Below are positions 1 through 7,217 of a stretch of 64,000 bases of DNA, one piece after another. The notes beneath the pieces were generated by a model. The model searched no databases and was not told the DNA's origin. It saw only the letters and a list, made by a program, of their open reading frames with translations. Within the stretch, counting starts at the first letter, position 1; the number at the start of each line of letters is the position of its first letter. This DNA is from Sphingomonas psychrolutea (GTDB lineage Bacteria > Pseudomonadota > Alphaproteobacteria > Sphingomonadales > Sphingomonadaceae): positions 1 to 64,000 of the forward strand of contig NZ_BMDW01000016.1 of NCBI RefSeq assembly GCF_014636175.1, read 5' to 3'. A program made the translations under genes and the position numbers.

Positions 1-105
1 GGTCCTCAAAGCGTATTTGCTACGACAAACTGCTACGGAAAAATGGCTTATCTTCAGGCCGAAAGTCCCCAAAAACCGTCGTTAATGGGGGCCGTGTTTG
101 CTACG
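1..105 (+). repeat. Left copy of a 105-bp perfect inverted repeat
   Basis: These 105 bases are the exact reverse complement of 2711-2815, the region just upstream of the integrase gene. The match ends at 105; position 106 onward differs. The copy starts at the first base of the window, so it may extend further left. It carries three copies of GCTACG (19-24, 32-37, 100-105). The two copies enclose the DUF4917 gene and the integrase gene. Confidence 0.95.
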
Positions 106-139
106 CCGGTGAACGATGATCGTCCAAAATAAACGCCGC

Positions 140-1206
140 TTATGGCCCCCAAACATTCGCCGACTCCGCATCGTAGAACGAGACCTCAAGCGGCCACTTC
201 ACCTGTCGCAAGTTTGAAAGGGCTTCTGCACGCGCCATGATTGCCTCGTTCACAGGGTGTAGGGGGTCGCCGAATATCCCGACATACAGCTTCTTGAAAC
301 GTCCTCGGCCGATACGAGTAAGGATGTGGTCGTCATTTTCTGCCAGCGAATGACCAAAGATGAAGAGGCAGTGCCTACCCTGCTGGACGTTGGCGGTGAA
401 CTGCTTGAAGCCCTGATAAAGGTAGGCGTTGTGCCGGATTTTTGTTTTTTTTGGCCACTTGTACCCTCGGCGACAAACAATGGGAATGCACCGTTATTTA
501 AGGCGCTTCTGGCTTGTTCAATCAACGGGACACCTTTGCGAACCCAAGTGTATTTGAGAAGCTCCTTACCAGAGTCGAACAGATGCAGCGCTCCATGCAA
601 GAATATCACGCACGCACTATGGGCGTTAGTTTCACCTTGCCACACGACATATTCCGCGTCTGGCGCATCTTCATCGTTGCCGAACCCGTGGCTTATCGAC
701 AAATTGATCGGATTTTCAAAAGGCATGTCATCGTGCATCAATGCCCAATAAAGTAGCAAGTCATAGTTCAAAGTAAAAACACAACCTCCCTTCTCCCCTG
801 CAAGAAAGTGCGCGAGAAATCGACGGCATGCCCAAAACCTGTCGTGAGGTATATCCGAAGGAATATGTGGATGGTTTCCAGCGATTGTTTGCACCAAAAT
901 CTCTTTTAGGGCAGCCGCATGTTCGATCATTTTGGCGACCGACGCAGCATCGTGGGGCGCATAAGCAGGGAGGATACCTGCCGCATTTTCCAGAGCGCGG
1001 ATAGCTGCCTCGAAATCTTGGGTGCCCAACGCTTCGAAGACCGCGACCACCTCGGGCACTGCCGCAAAGTCAGCTTGGGCGAACAACGAGCCATAGTGAA
1101 AAATGTCGGCTCGGCACGCGATGCTGAAACCGTTCCCCAGTAGCAGATGCCGCTTGGAAAACTGGTCCGAATCTAAAACCGCGTCGGCAAATGTTGAAAG
1201 AGCCAT
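140..1206 (-). pseudogene. DUF4917 family (SIR2-like fold) gene with an internal frameshift
   Basis: Starts at ATG 1206. The first ~255 residues match DUF4917 proteins: LLLGNGFSIA near residue 22, FTLNYDLLLYW, IFLHGALHLF and FPLFVAEGTS. This is the layout of a SIR2-like nucleotide-binding fold. The open frame then enters a run of A8-C-A5 (minus strand, 452 to 439) and continues as Ser/Thr-rich sequence unrelated to the family, stopping at 250. Reading on in the -1 frame from that run restores the family C-terminus (KIRHNAYLYQGF, FIFGHSLAENDDHI, LEVSFYDAESANVWG) up to a stop at 140-142. Adding one base gives about 355 residues, the usual family length. The cause may be a sequencing error, a real mutation or -1 slippage (the frame reads A-AAA-AAA). 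The family's function is not established. Base composition looks less GC-rich than the flanking chromosome. Same strand as the integrase, 62 bp downstream of it. Confidence 0.85.
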
Positions 1207-1235
1207 TGAAAACTCGCTGTCGGTCGATAGTTAGC

Positions 1236-1266
1236 AGTATGGTGCACTCTCCCCTTGCTTAGTCAA
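1236..1266 (-). promoter_or_regulatory. Possible promoter of the DUF4917 gene
   Basis: On the minus strand the 62-bp spacer after the integrase stop contains TTGACT (1266-1261) and CATACT (1241-1236), separated by 19 bp. The spacing is longer than the ideal 17 bp. If real, the cargo gene is expressed independently of the integrase. Confidence 0.3.
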
Positions 1267-1268
1267 TG

Positions 1269-2681
1269 TTAGGCGCGTCGATCGACGACCCCATTATCAG
1301 AGCCCATACATAAATGGTGGAGATCGATGTGGCCGAATGAGAGCTTCCTCACCGACTCGTTAAGTGTTTCTACCCGATAGCCACTGCCATAGTTTTCATG
1401 GACTGCGCTTCTTGATGACCCCGATGTCCATCCGCCCAAAAATAGAGCGATGTCGTGATCGATTCGCGCGGCGCGTAGCTCGTCTCGGAAGTTATGCCGA
1501 AACGAGTGGAACGAAGTGCGGCTTCGTTGTGCGCCGCATGCCCGTAGGAATTGGGTGAACCATTTGCTGAAAGCGACCGGTCGCGAGCCAGTTGAGCCCG
1601 TCTCGATATCGTCGAAGAGCTTCTTCTCGCCCGCGTTCCGTTTTGCGTTAGCAAAGTGAAGTAGCCCGCAATCAATGAGTATTGGATGGACCGGAATCAT
1701 CCGGTCGCTGGCGGTGGTCTTCAAATGCTTGTCGGTGCTCCCGACCAGCGACTCAAGGCTAACAACGATACAATCGACACCATCGACAGTGCGGATGTCA
1801 GTCGCATCAAGCTGGCAGATTTCGCCAAGCCGCGCGCCGGTGAACAAAGCGATCAGCGGCACCCAGAACCGCGCCATGCGCGGGCGCTGATTGCCGACCT
1901 TATTGTAGCCCCGCTCCCCGTCGATGCAGCCGCGATAGAGGGGCGCGTTGAAGATGGCATCAAGCTGCGCGCGAGCGAAAGGTAGGCGCTTGTCGCGCTT
2001 GTTAATGGGGTCAGGCAGACGAAGCCCGCGAGCCGGGTTACGCGTGAGCAGTTCCTCATTGACCGCCCAGTTGAAGAAACTGCTCATGTTCGAAATGAGC
2101 GAGTTGGCGTTCGCTGCGCTGATGATCTTGATGTCGCCGCGTACGCGCGCCCGATCCGCCGCTTCGCGGGGCGAGAGCTTCGGGAATAGCTTGCCCGCGT
2201 TGGCAGGGAGGAAACGCAGAACGTCCAGCAGATCACGGCAGTGCGCGCGAGAGAGCGATGCGATGGGAACTGCCTCACCGATCACCGCGATCGCCAGCTT
2301 CCGACTCGTCTCATATGCCTCCCGCGTGCTGGCGGTCCAAGCGCGGGTCGGATCGTCGATATAGTTGTCATATGCCTCGGCGAGCGTGAGGGGCCGATCG
2401 GGCTGAAAGATAGCAACGGCTGGAGGCGATATCGGGATCGGGCGCTCGGCAGAATCGTCTTTATACGGTCGGATAAGCGTCGCATCGATCGGCAAACCCG
2501 CCATTGCCCGAATGTGCTCAATTTCTGTTTCGATCCGTGCGACGACGCCCGGCAATCTGCGCAGGGCGATGGCGAGGCTGTCGGTCCCCAGCGAGCGCCA
2601 GATTTCTATCCGAGTGAACAGTGGCTGAGCATCAACCGGGACGGTGTGCCGATAATAAAGCGTGCGGCCTCGTCGAAACAC
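1269..2681 (-). CDS. Tyrosine-type site-specific integrase
   Basis: Phage/ICE-type tyrosine recombinase, about 470 residues with a GTG start at 2681. The catalytic set is complete: Arg284 in TGARLGE, a likely Lys321 in the beta-hairpin, His392-x-x-Arg395 in FHSFRHNFR, and the nucleophile Tyr431 in HENYGSG. The N-terminal part (VFRRGRTLYYRHTVP, then IWRSLGT) resembles the arm-binding domain of P4-like integrases. The frame stays open upstream to 2951, but that stretch translates the tRNA-Leu gene and the att-like region and contains no ATG between them, so the GTG is preferred. The gene points away from the 3' end of tRNA-Leu(CAG), as is common for elements integrated at tRNA genes. Its element extends left and is cut by the window edge. 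Confidence 0.92.
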   Translation of the reverse strand: MFRRGRTLYYRHTVPVDAQPLFTRIEIWRSLGTDSLAIALRRLPGVVARIETEIEHIRAMAGLPIDATLIRPYKDDSAERPIPISPPAVAIFQPDRPLTLAEAYDNYIDDPTRAWTASTREAYETSRKLAIAVIGEAVPIASLSRAHCRDLLDVLRFLPANAGKLFPKLSPREAADRARVRGDIKIISAANANSLISNMSSFFNWAVNEELLTRNPARGLRLPDPINKRDKRLPFARAQLDAIFNAPLYRGCIDGERGYNKVGNQRPRMARFWVPLIALFTGARLGEICQLDATDIRTVDGVDCIVVSLESLVGSTDKHLKTTASDRMIPVHPILIDCGLLHFANAKRNAGEKKLFDDIETGSTGSRPVAFSKWFTQFLRACGAQRSRTSFHSFRHNFRDELRAARIDHDIALFLGGWTSGSSRSAVHENYGSGYRVETLNESVRKLSFGHIDLHHLCMGSDNGVVDRRA

Positions 2682-2697
2682 GCCCTTGGGCCAATCT

Positions 2698-2837
2698 CGT
2701 AGCAGGTTCCCGTAGCAAACACGGCCCCCATTAACGACGGTTTTTGGGGACTTTCGGCCTGAAGATAAGCCATTTTTCCGTAGCAGTTTGTCGTAGCAAA
2801 TACGCTTTGAGGACCGTCGAGACGACGATTTCGTAGC
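2698..2837 (-). promoter_or_regulatory. Cluster of five GCTACG repeats between the integrase and tRNA-Leu (att-like region)
   Basis: On the minus strand GCTACG occurs at 2837-2832, 2797-2792, 2784-2779, 2716-2711 and 2703-2698, mostly preceded by T or TT. All point the same way and lie upstream of the integrase start and next to the tRNA 3' end. That is where integrase arm or core sites and the int promoter would be expected. Three of the five lie within the 105-bp repeat and are therefore also present at 1-105. Binding by the integrase is inferred. Confidence 0.5.
2711..2815 (-). repeat. Right copy of the 105-bp perfect inverted repeat
   Basis: Exact reverse complement of 1-105. It lies 30 bp upstream of the integrase GTG start and 48 bp from the tRNA-Leu 3' end. 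Sequence beyond both ends differs between the copies where it can be compared (position 2710 versus 106). Confidence 0.95.
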
Positions 2838-2863
2838 ATTTTCAACGGTTTCTGTAGTGCTGG

Positions 2864-2948
2864 TGCCCGGAAGAGGACTCGAACCTCCACGCCCTTGCGA
2901 GCGCCAGCACCTGAAGCTGGTGCGTCTACCAATTCCGCCATCCGGGCA
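2864..2948 (-). tRNA. tRNA-Leu (anticodon CAG)
   Basis: The minus strand reads TGCCCGGATGGCGGAATTGG at the 5' end and closes with the complementary TCCGGGCA at the 3' end. It has an anticodon stem CCAGC/GCTGG around loop TTCAGGT (anticodon CAG), a long variable arm typical of class II tRNA-Leu, and a T arm with GGTTCGAGTCC. It is 85 nt long; the terminal CCA is not encoded. Its 3' end faces the integrase, making it the probable integration target. Confidence 0.95.
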
Positions 2949-3083
2949 CAAAAGTCGTCAAGCCCAAGAGCTTTAAACATCAGGTAGGGGGCGGCCCTTA
3001 GGGCGGCTGACTTGGCCTTGTCAACCAAGGGCGTGCTGGGGCAAGGGTCGGCGACCGGGATTTGCCCCCAAGGACATGCGCAC

Positions 3084-4016
3084 ATGACGGACACATTGGT
3101 TACGCTGATTGGCGGCGGGGGGTTCCTCGGGCGCTATGTCGCGCAGGTGCTGTTGGAAGGCGGCGCGCGGGTAAGGATCGCGCAACGCGATCCGCGGCGG
3201 GCGTTTTTCCTCAAACCCTTGGGCGGACTCGGCCAGACGCAATTCGTGGCGGCCGACATTTCCAAGCCCGAATCGATCGCGCATGCCGTCGCGGGGTCGG
3301 ATGCAGTGGTCAATCTGGTCGGCATCCTCAACGGCAATTTTCAGAAGGTGCAAGTCGAGGGCGCGCGAATCGTCGCCGAGGCAGCAGCGCAGGCCGGAGT
3401 CGCTGCATTCGTCCATGTTTCCGCAATCGGGGCGGATGCGGCGTCCGCTTCGGCCTATGGCCGCTCAAAGGGCGAGGGCGAGGCGGCAGTGCGCGCGGCG
3501 TTTGCTGCGGCAACGATCCTGCGGCCTTCGATCGTGTTCGGGCGCGAAGATCAATTCGTCAATCGCTTCGCCGCGATGATCGCCAGCGCCCCGATCGTGC
3601 CCGTGTTGCGCGCCGGCACCAAGTTCCAGCCGGTCTATGTCGGCGATGTCGCGCAGGCGGTGGCGGCGGCGCTGGCAAACCCCGATTTGGCAGCAGGCAA
3701 GACGCTCGAGCTCGGCGGCCCGGATATCGTGTCGATGGGCGCGCTGGTCCGCTGGATCGCCAAGGCAACGGGGCGCAAGCGGGCGATCGTCGAACTGCCT
3801 GACGCGATCGGCGCGGCGATTGCCACCTTGGGCTTCCTGCCCGGTGCGCCGATCACGACCGACCAGTGGAAGATGTTGGCAAACGACAATGTCGTCACGG
3901 GCAGCGATGGGCTAAAGGCGCTGGGTATCACACCGACGCCGCTCGACGCCGTGGCGGCGGGCTGGCTCGTGCGTTACCGCAAGGGCGGTCGCTTCGCAGC
4001 ACCGACGGCCACGTGA
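3084..4016 (+). CDS. NAD(P)-binding protein related to complex I subunit NDUFA9
   Basis: Atypical short-chain dehydrogenase/epimerase-like protein of 310 residues. The N-terminal Rossmann motif is TLIGGGGFLGRYVAQ (residues 6-20), followed by DAVVNLVGIL, FVHVSAIGAD and the YxxxK-like YGRSKGEGE. These fit the NDUFA9 / complex I NAD(P)-binding subfamily, where the bound nucleotide usually has a structural role. ATG 3084 is chosen over an in-frame ATG at 3012 because AAGGAC lies just upstream and the Rossmann strand follows directly. The gene begins about 135 bp past tRNA-Leu and is probably co-transcribed with uppP, 23 bp downstream. Confidence 0.85.
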   Translation: MTDTLVTLIGGGGFLGRYVAQVLLEGGARVRIAQRDPRRAFFLKPLGGLGQTQFVAADISKPESIAHAVAGSDAVVNLVGILNGNFQKVQVEGARIVAEAAAQAGVAAFVHVSAIGADAASASAYGRSKGEGEAAVRAAFAAATILRPSIVFGREDQFVNRFAAMIASAPIVPVLRAGTKFQPVYVGDVAQAVAAALANPDLAAGKTLELGGPDIVSMGALVRWIAKATGRKRAIVELPDAIGAAIATLGFLPGAPITTDQWKMLANDNVVTGSDGLKALGITPTPLDAVAAGWLVRYRKGGRFAAPTAT

Positions 4017-4039
4017 ACGCGGCTCGATAGGGGAATTTC

Positions 4040-4849
4040 GTGACCGATATTATCAACATCATTCTGCTCGGCATTGTCGAGGGAGTGACCGAATTCCTGC
4101 CGGTGTCCTCGACCGGTCACCTTATCCTGGCGACCAAATTGCTCGGCTACGATGCCGAGAAATGGGCAGTATTTAACATCGTGATCCAATTGGGCGCGAT
4201 TCTCGCGATCGTCGTTCTGTATTGGCGGACGTTCTGGGCGGTCGGGCTGGGGCTGTTGAAGCGCGATCCGGTGTCGATCCGCTTCGTGCGCAACGTGCTC
4301 GTCGCGTTCGTGCCGGCGGCCGTGATTGGTCTCGCAATCCACAAGCAGATCGAAGCGTTGCTCGGCAATGCCGAAGTGGTGTCGATCGCGTTGATCGTGG
4401 GCGGCTTCGCGATCATCGCGGTCGAGCGGTTCGCGCCCAAGAGCGATATCGTCGGCGTGGCGGAGATTCCTCTCGGCAAAGTGGTCGGCATCGGTTTCCT
4501 GCAATGCCTGGCGATGGTGCCGGGCGTCAGCCGATCGGGTGCGACGATCCTCGGCGCGCTGGCGCTCGGGGTCGAGCGGCGGACGGCGGCGGAATTCAGC
4601 TTTTTCCTCGCAATCCCGACGATGCTCGGCGCGACGACGCTCGAACTGGTCAAGAATCGCGACGCGTTGATGAGCGGTGTCGGCGTGGGGTTCGGGGCGA
4701 TCGCGCTGGGATTCGTCGTCGCGTTCGTGGTTGCCGTAATCGTGGTGCGCGGGTTCATCGGGATCGTTACCCGCTTCGGCTTCGTCCCCTTTGCCTGGTA
4801 TCGCATCGTCGCGGGCAGCGCGGCGCTGATCTGGCTCTTCACGCTATAG
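4040..4849 (+). CDS. uppP: Undecaprenyl-diphosphatase (BacA/UppP)
   Basis: Integral membrane phosphatase that recycles undecaprenyl diphosphate to the monophosphate carrier used for peptidoglycan and other envelope glycans. The 269 residues contain both family signatures: EGVTEFLPVSSTGHLIL near residues 14-30 and PGVSRSGAT near 158-166, which form the active site at the membrane. Seven to eight hydrophobic segments are visible. The start is GTG 4040 with GGGGAA about 5 nt upstream. Length is normal for the family. Confidence 0.95.
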   Translation: MTDIINIILLGIVEGVTEFLPVSSTGHLILATKLLGYDAEKWAVFNIVIQLGAILAIVVLYWRTFWAVGLGLLKRDPVSIRFVRNVLVAFVPAAVIGLAIHKQIEALLGNAEVVSIALIVGGFAIIAVERFAPKSDIVGVAEIPLGKVVGIGFLQCLAMVPGVSRSGATILGALALGVERRTAAEFSFFLAIPTMLGATTLELVKNRDALMSGVGVGFGAIALGFVVAFVVAVIVVRGFIGIVTRFGFVPFAWYRIVAGSAALIWLFTL

Positions 4850-4914
4850 GTCCGATACGGTCCTGCTATTGGAAAAGATCGGTCGGTTTATCGGCTCGAT
4901 CTAGCGACACTCTG

Positions 4915-4945
4915 CTTAATAGGACATAACTCCTGTCCTATTAAG
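4915..4945. promoter_or_regulatory. 12-bp perfect dyad upstream of gltD (possible operator)
   Basis: CTTAATAGGACA (4915-4926), a 7-nt centre TAACTCC, then TGTCCTATTAAG (4934-4945): a perfect 12-bp inverted repeat 60 bp before the gltD ATG. The stem is AT-rich and has no T-run after it, so an operator is more likely than an intrinsic terminator. The cognate regulator is unknown. Confidence 0.5.
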
Positions 4946-5005
4946 CGTTTTCTGCGTGACAGCACAGGTATGTCGCGCTATCCGCCGCACTCGAAGGGGT
5001 GCACC

Positions 5006-6448
5006 ATGGCCGACACGTCGCTGTTGAAGTTCGTCGATCGCGATCAAGCCTATCCGGCGAAGCGCGAGCCCGAGATCCGTGCCGAGGATTTCCGTGAGAT
5101 CGCCGATCGCTATGCGATGCCCGATGCCGAGGATCAGGCCGGGCGCTGTTCGCAATGCGGCGTGCCGTATTGCTCGGTGCATTGCCCGCTGCACAACCAT
5201 ATCCCTGACTGGCTGCGGCTGACCGCAGAAGGGCGGCTGCGCGAGGCGTACGAGCTCAGCAACGCCACCTCGACCATGCCCGAGATTTGTGGGCGCATCT
5301 GTCCGCAGGACCGGCTGTGCGAAGGCAATTGCGTGATCGAGTTTTCCGGCCATGGCGCGGTTACGATCGGCGCGGTCGAGAAGTTCATCACCGATACCGC
5401 GTGGGAAGAAGGCTGGGTCGAGCCGCTCGTGCCGGGCGCCGCGCGCGGACAATCGGTCGCGGTGATTGGCGCGGGGCCGGCGGGCCTCAGCGCGGCGGAA
5501 TATCTGCGCGTCAACGGTTATGACGTCCACATCTACGACCGTTATGATCGCGCGGGCGGTCTGCTGACCTACGGCATCCCCGGCTTCAAGCTCGAGAAGC
5601 CCGTGGTGATGCGCCGCGTCGAGCGGTTGAAGGCGGGCGGGATCGTGTTTCACGAAAGCTTCGAAGTCGGGCGCGACGCGAGCATGGACGAGCTGCGCCA
5701 ACGCCACGACGCAGTGCTGATCGCGACCGGCGTGTACCGCGCGCGCGCCATCAAGGCCCCCGGCGTTGAGGCGGATGGCGTGGTCGATGCGCTCGCATTC
5801 CTAACCGCGTCCAACCGCAAGGGCTTTGGCGACGCCGTCCCCGCGTTCGATGATGGCAGCCTGAATGCGGCGGGCAAGCATGTCGTGGTGATCGGCGGCG
5901 GCGATACCGCGATGGATTGCGTCCGCACCGCGGTGCGCCAGGGTGCCGCCTCGGTAAAATGCCTCTACCGCCGCGACCGCGCCAACATGCCGGGTTCGCA
6001 ACGCGAAGTGACCAATGCCGAGGAGGAAGGCGTCGAGTTCGTCTGGCTCTCCGCGCCCGAGAGCTTCGTCGGCGGCGAGACCGTGACGGGCGTCAAGGCG
6101 AGCGCGATGCGGCTCGGCGCGCCCGACGCGAGCGGCCGCCGCGCGCCCGAGATCGATCCGGCCGGCGGGTTCGACATCCCCGCCGATCTGGTGATCAAGG
6201 CGCTCGGCTTTGATGCCGAGGATCTGCCAACGCTGTTCGGCGCACGCGAGCTTGGCGTGACGCGCTGGGGCACCGTGCTGGTCGACAACAAGACGCTGAT
6301 GACCAGCCTCGACGGCGTGTTCGCGGCGGGCGACATCGTGCGCGGTGCGTCGCTGGTAGTGTGGGCGATCCGCGACGGGCGTGATGTCGCGGCGAGCATG
6401 CACAAATATCTGAAGGCGAAGGCGAGCGCGGGGAGGAAAGCGGCGTGA
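5006..6448 (+). CDS. gltD: Glutamate synthase (NADPH) small subunit
   Basis: Beta subunit of GOGAT (480 aa). It oxidises NADPH on FAD and passes electrons through Fe-S clusters to GltB. Visible are the N-terminal cysteine motifs CSQCGVPYCSVHCP and CGRICPQDRLCEGNC for [4Fe-4S] clusters, the FAD-binding GAGPAGLSAAEYL near residue 155, the NADPH-binding VVVIGGGDTAMDC near 295, and the C-terminal GVFAAGDIVRGASLVVWAI. ATG 5006 follows GAAGGGG and is preferred to an ATG at 4970. The stop overlaps the MNT gene by 4 nt (GTGA), so gltD is translationally linked to a toxin-antitoxin pair instead of directly to gltB. Confidence 0.96.
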   Translation: MADTSLLKFVDRDQAYPAKREPEIRAEDFREIADRYAMPDAEDQAGRCSQCGVPYCSVHCPLHNHIPDWLRLTAEGRLREAYELSNATSTMPEICGRICPQDRLCEGNCVIEFSGHGAVTIGAVEKFITDTAWEEGWVEPLVPGAARGQSVAVIGAGPAGLSAAEYLRVNGYDVHIYDRYDRAGGLLTYGIPGFKLEKPVVMRRVERLKAGGIVFHESFEVGRDASMDELRQRHDAVLIATGVYRARAIKAPGVEADGVVDALAFLTASNRKGFGDAVPAFDDGSLNAAGKHVVVIGGGDTAMDCVRTAVRQGAASVKCLYRRDRANMPGSQREVTNAEEEGVEFVWLSAPESFVGGETVTGVKASAMRLGAPDASGRRAPEIDPAGGFDIPADLVIKALGFDAEDLPTLFGARELGVTRWGTVLVDNKTLMTSLDGVFAAGDIVRGASLVVWAIRDGRDVAASMHKYLKAKASAGRKAA

Positions 6449-6741
6449 GGCTTTCAAGCGATCAGATTTCGGCGATCAAGGTCGCCGCCGCATGCGCATT
6501 TGGAGCGGACGCGGTCGTCCGCCTGTTCGGCAGCCGCGCAGACGATGCCCGACGGGGTGGCGATATCGACCTACACATCGAGGCGTCCCCCGAAATGGCC
6601 GATGTCGATCATGAGGTGCAGTTCCGAACACTGATCTGGAAAGCGCTGGACGAAGAGCAGATTGACATTGTCGTGCATGCGCGCGGTGCCGACCCTCAAT
6701 GGATTGACCGCGCTGCGTTGCGCGATGGACTCATATTGTGA
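6445..6741 (+). CDS. MNT-type nucleotidyltransferase antitoxin
   Basis: Minimal nucleotidyltransferase (98 aa). It has the signature G29-S30 followed by nine residues and D40-x-D42 (GSRADDARRGGDIDL), with the third acidic residue D74 in QIDIVVHAR, so the catalytic triad looks intact. In characterised MntA/HepT (type VII) modules the MNT protein AMPylates a tyrosine in the partner's HEPN motif and neutralises it. The GTG start overlaps the gltD stop by 4 nt, and the stop overlaps the next gene by 4 nt. The function as antitoxin is inferred from family and neighbour. Confidence 0.88.
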   Translation: MRLSSDQISAIKVAAACAFGADAVVRLFGSRADDARRGGDIDLHIEASPEMADVDHEVQFRTLIWKALDEEQIDIVVHARGADPQWIDRAALRDGLIL

Positions 6742-7217
6742 ACCCGGACGAAGTATCAGAAGCCACCACTGAGGCCGCTCAAGCCGCCGAACACCTGGCC
6801 GCCCATCTCGATCGGTTGATCGATCGGATGCGGCATTTACTGCCCGTCGATCCCGCCGATCTGCAGAATTGGGGAGACGATCCATGGGAGCGACTGCACG
6901 CTTTGTTGCGAATGTTCGAACAACTTTACGATTTGACGAGCCGGAAGCTATTTCGAGGCTATCTGGTACTTTCGGGGGAGACCGTCGTCGGCCTGTCTGC
7001 ACGAAACCAGTTCCGTCGGGTTGAAGCGCTGGGTGGTATCGCGAGCGCTGATCGTTGGTTGGAAATCAGCGCAACGCGCAATATTCTCGTCCACGATTAC
7101 CCAACCAATGTCGCTGCCCGCGCGCAACGCGCCAACCGCGCATGGGCCGATCTTCCGGATCTAATCTCCCAAACCCGCCGGACCATCGCCGCTCTGCGCA
7201 CGGAACATCTGATATGA
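6738..7217 (+). CDS. HEPN-domain (HepT-like) toxin
   Basis: Mostly helical 159-residue protein with the HEPN RNase motif R-x4-H-x-Y as RNILVHDY (R114, H119, Y121). In HepT this motif carries the RNase centre, and its tyrosine is AMPylated by the MNT partner. It follows the MNT gene with a 4-nt overlap (GTG start 6738) and its stop overlaps the gltB ATG (ATGA, 7214-7217). It is longer than the smallest HepT proteins (about 110-140 aa), with an extra N-terminal helix. The pair therefore lies inside one transcript between the two glutamate synthase genes. Confidence 0.85.
   Translation: MNPDEVSEATTEAAQAAEHLAAHLDRLIDRMRHLLPVDPADLQNWGDDPWERLHALLRMFEQLYDLTSRKLFRGYLVLSGETVVGLSARNQFRRVEALGGIASADRWLEISATRNILVHDYPTNVAARAQRANRAWADLPDLISQTRRTIAALRTEHLI

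Noticed and set aside
1..2948. Insertion sequence
   Set aside because: The recombinase is of the tyrosine integrase type, there is no DDE transposase, and no target duplication can be seen.
2682..2951. N-terminal extension of the integrase starting MCPDGGIGRR
   Set aside because: It is a translation of the tRNA-Leu gene and the repeat-bearing att-like region; the family-like sequence begins only at the GTG at 2681.
4915..4945. Intrinsic terminator after uppP
   Set aside because: The stem is AT-rich and there is no U-run after it, so an operator is the better reading.
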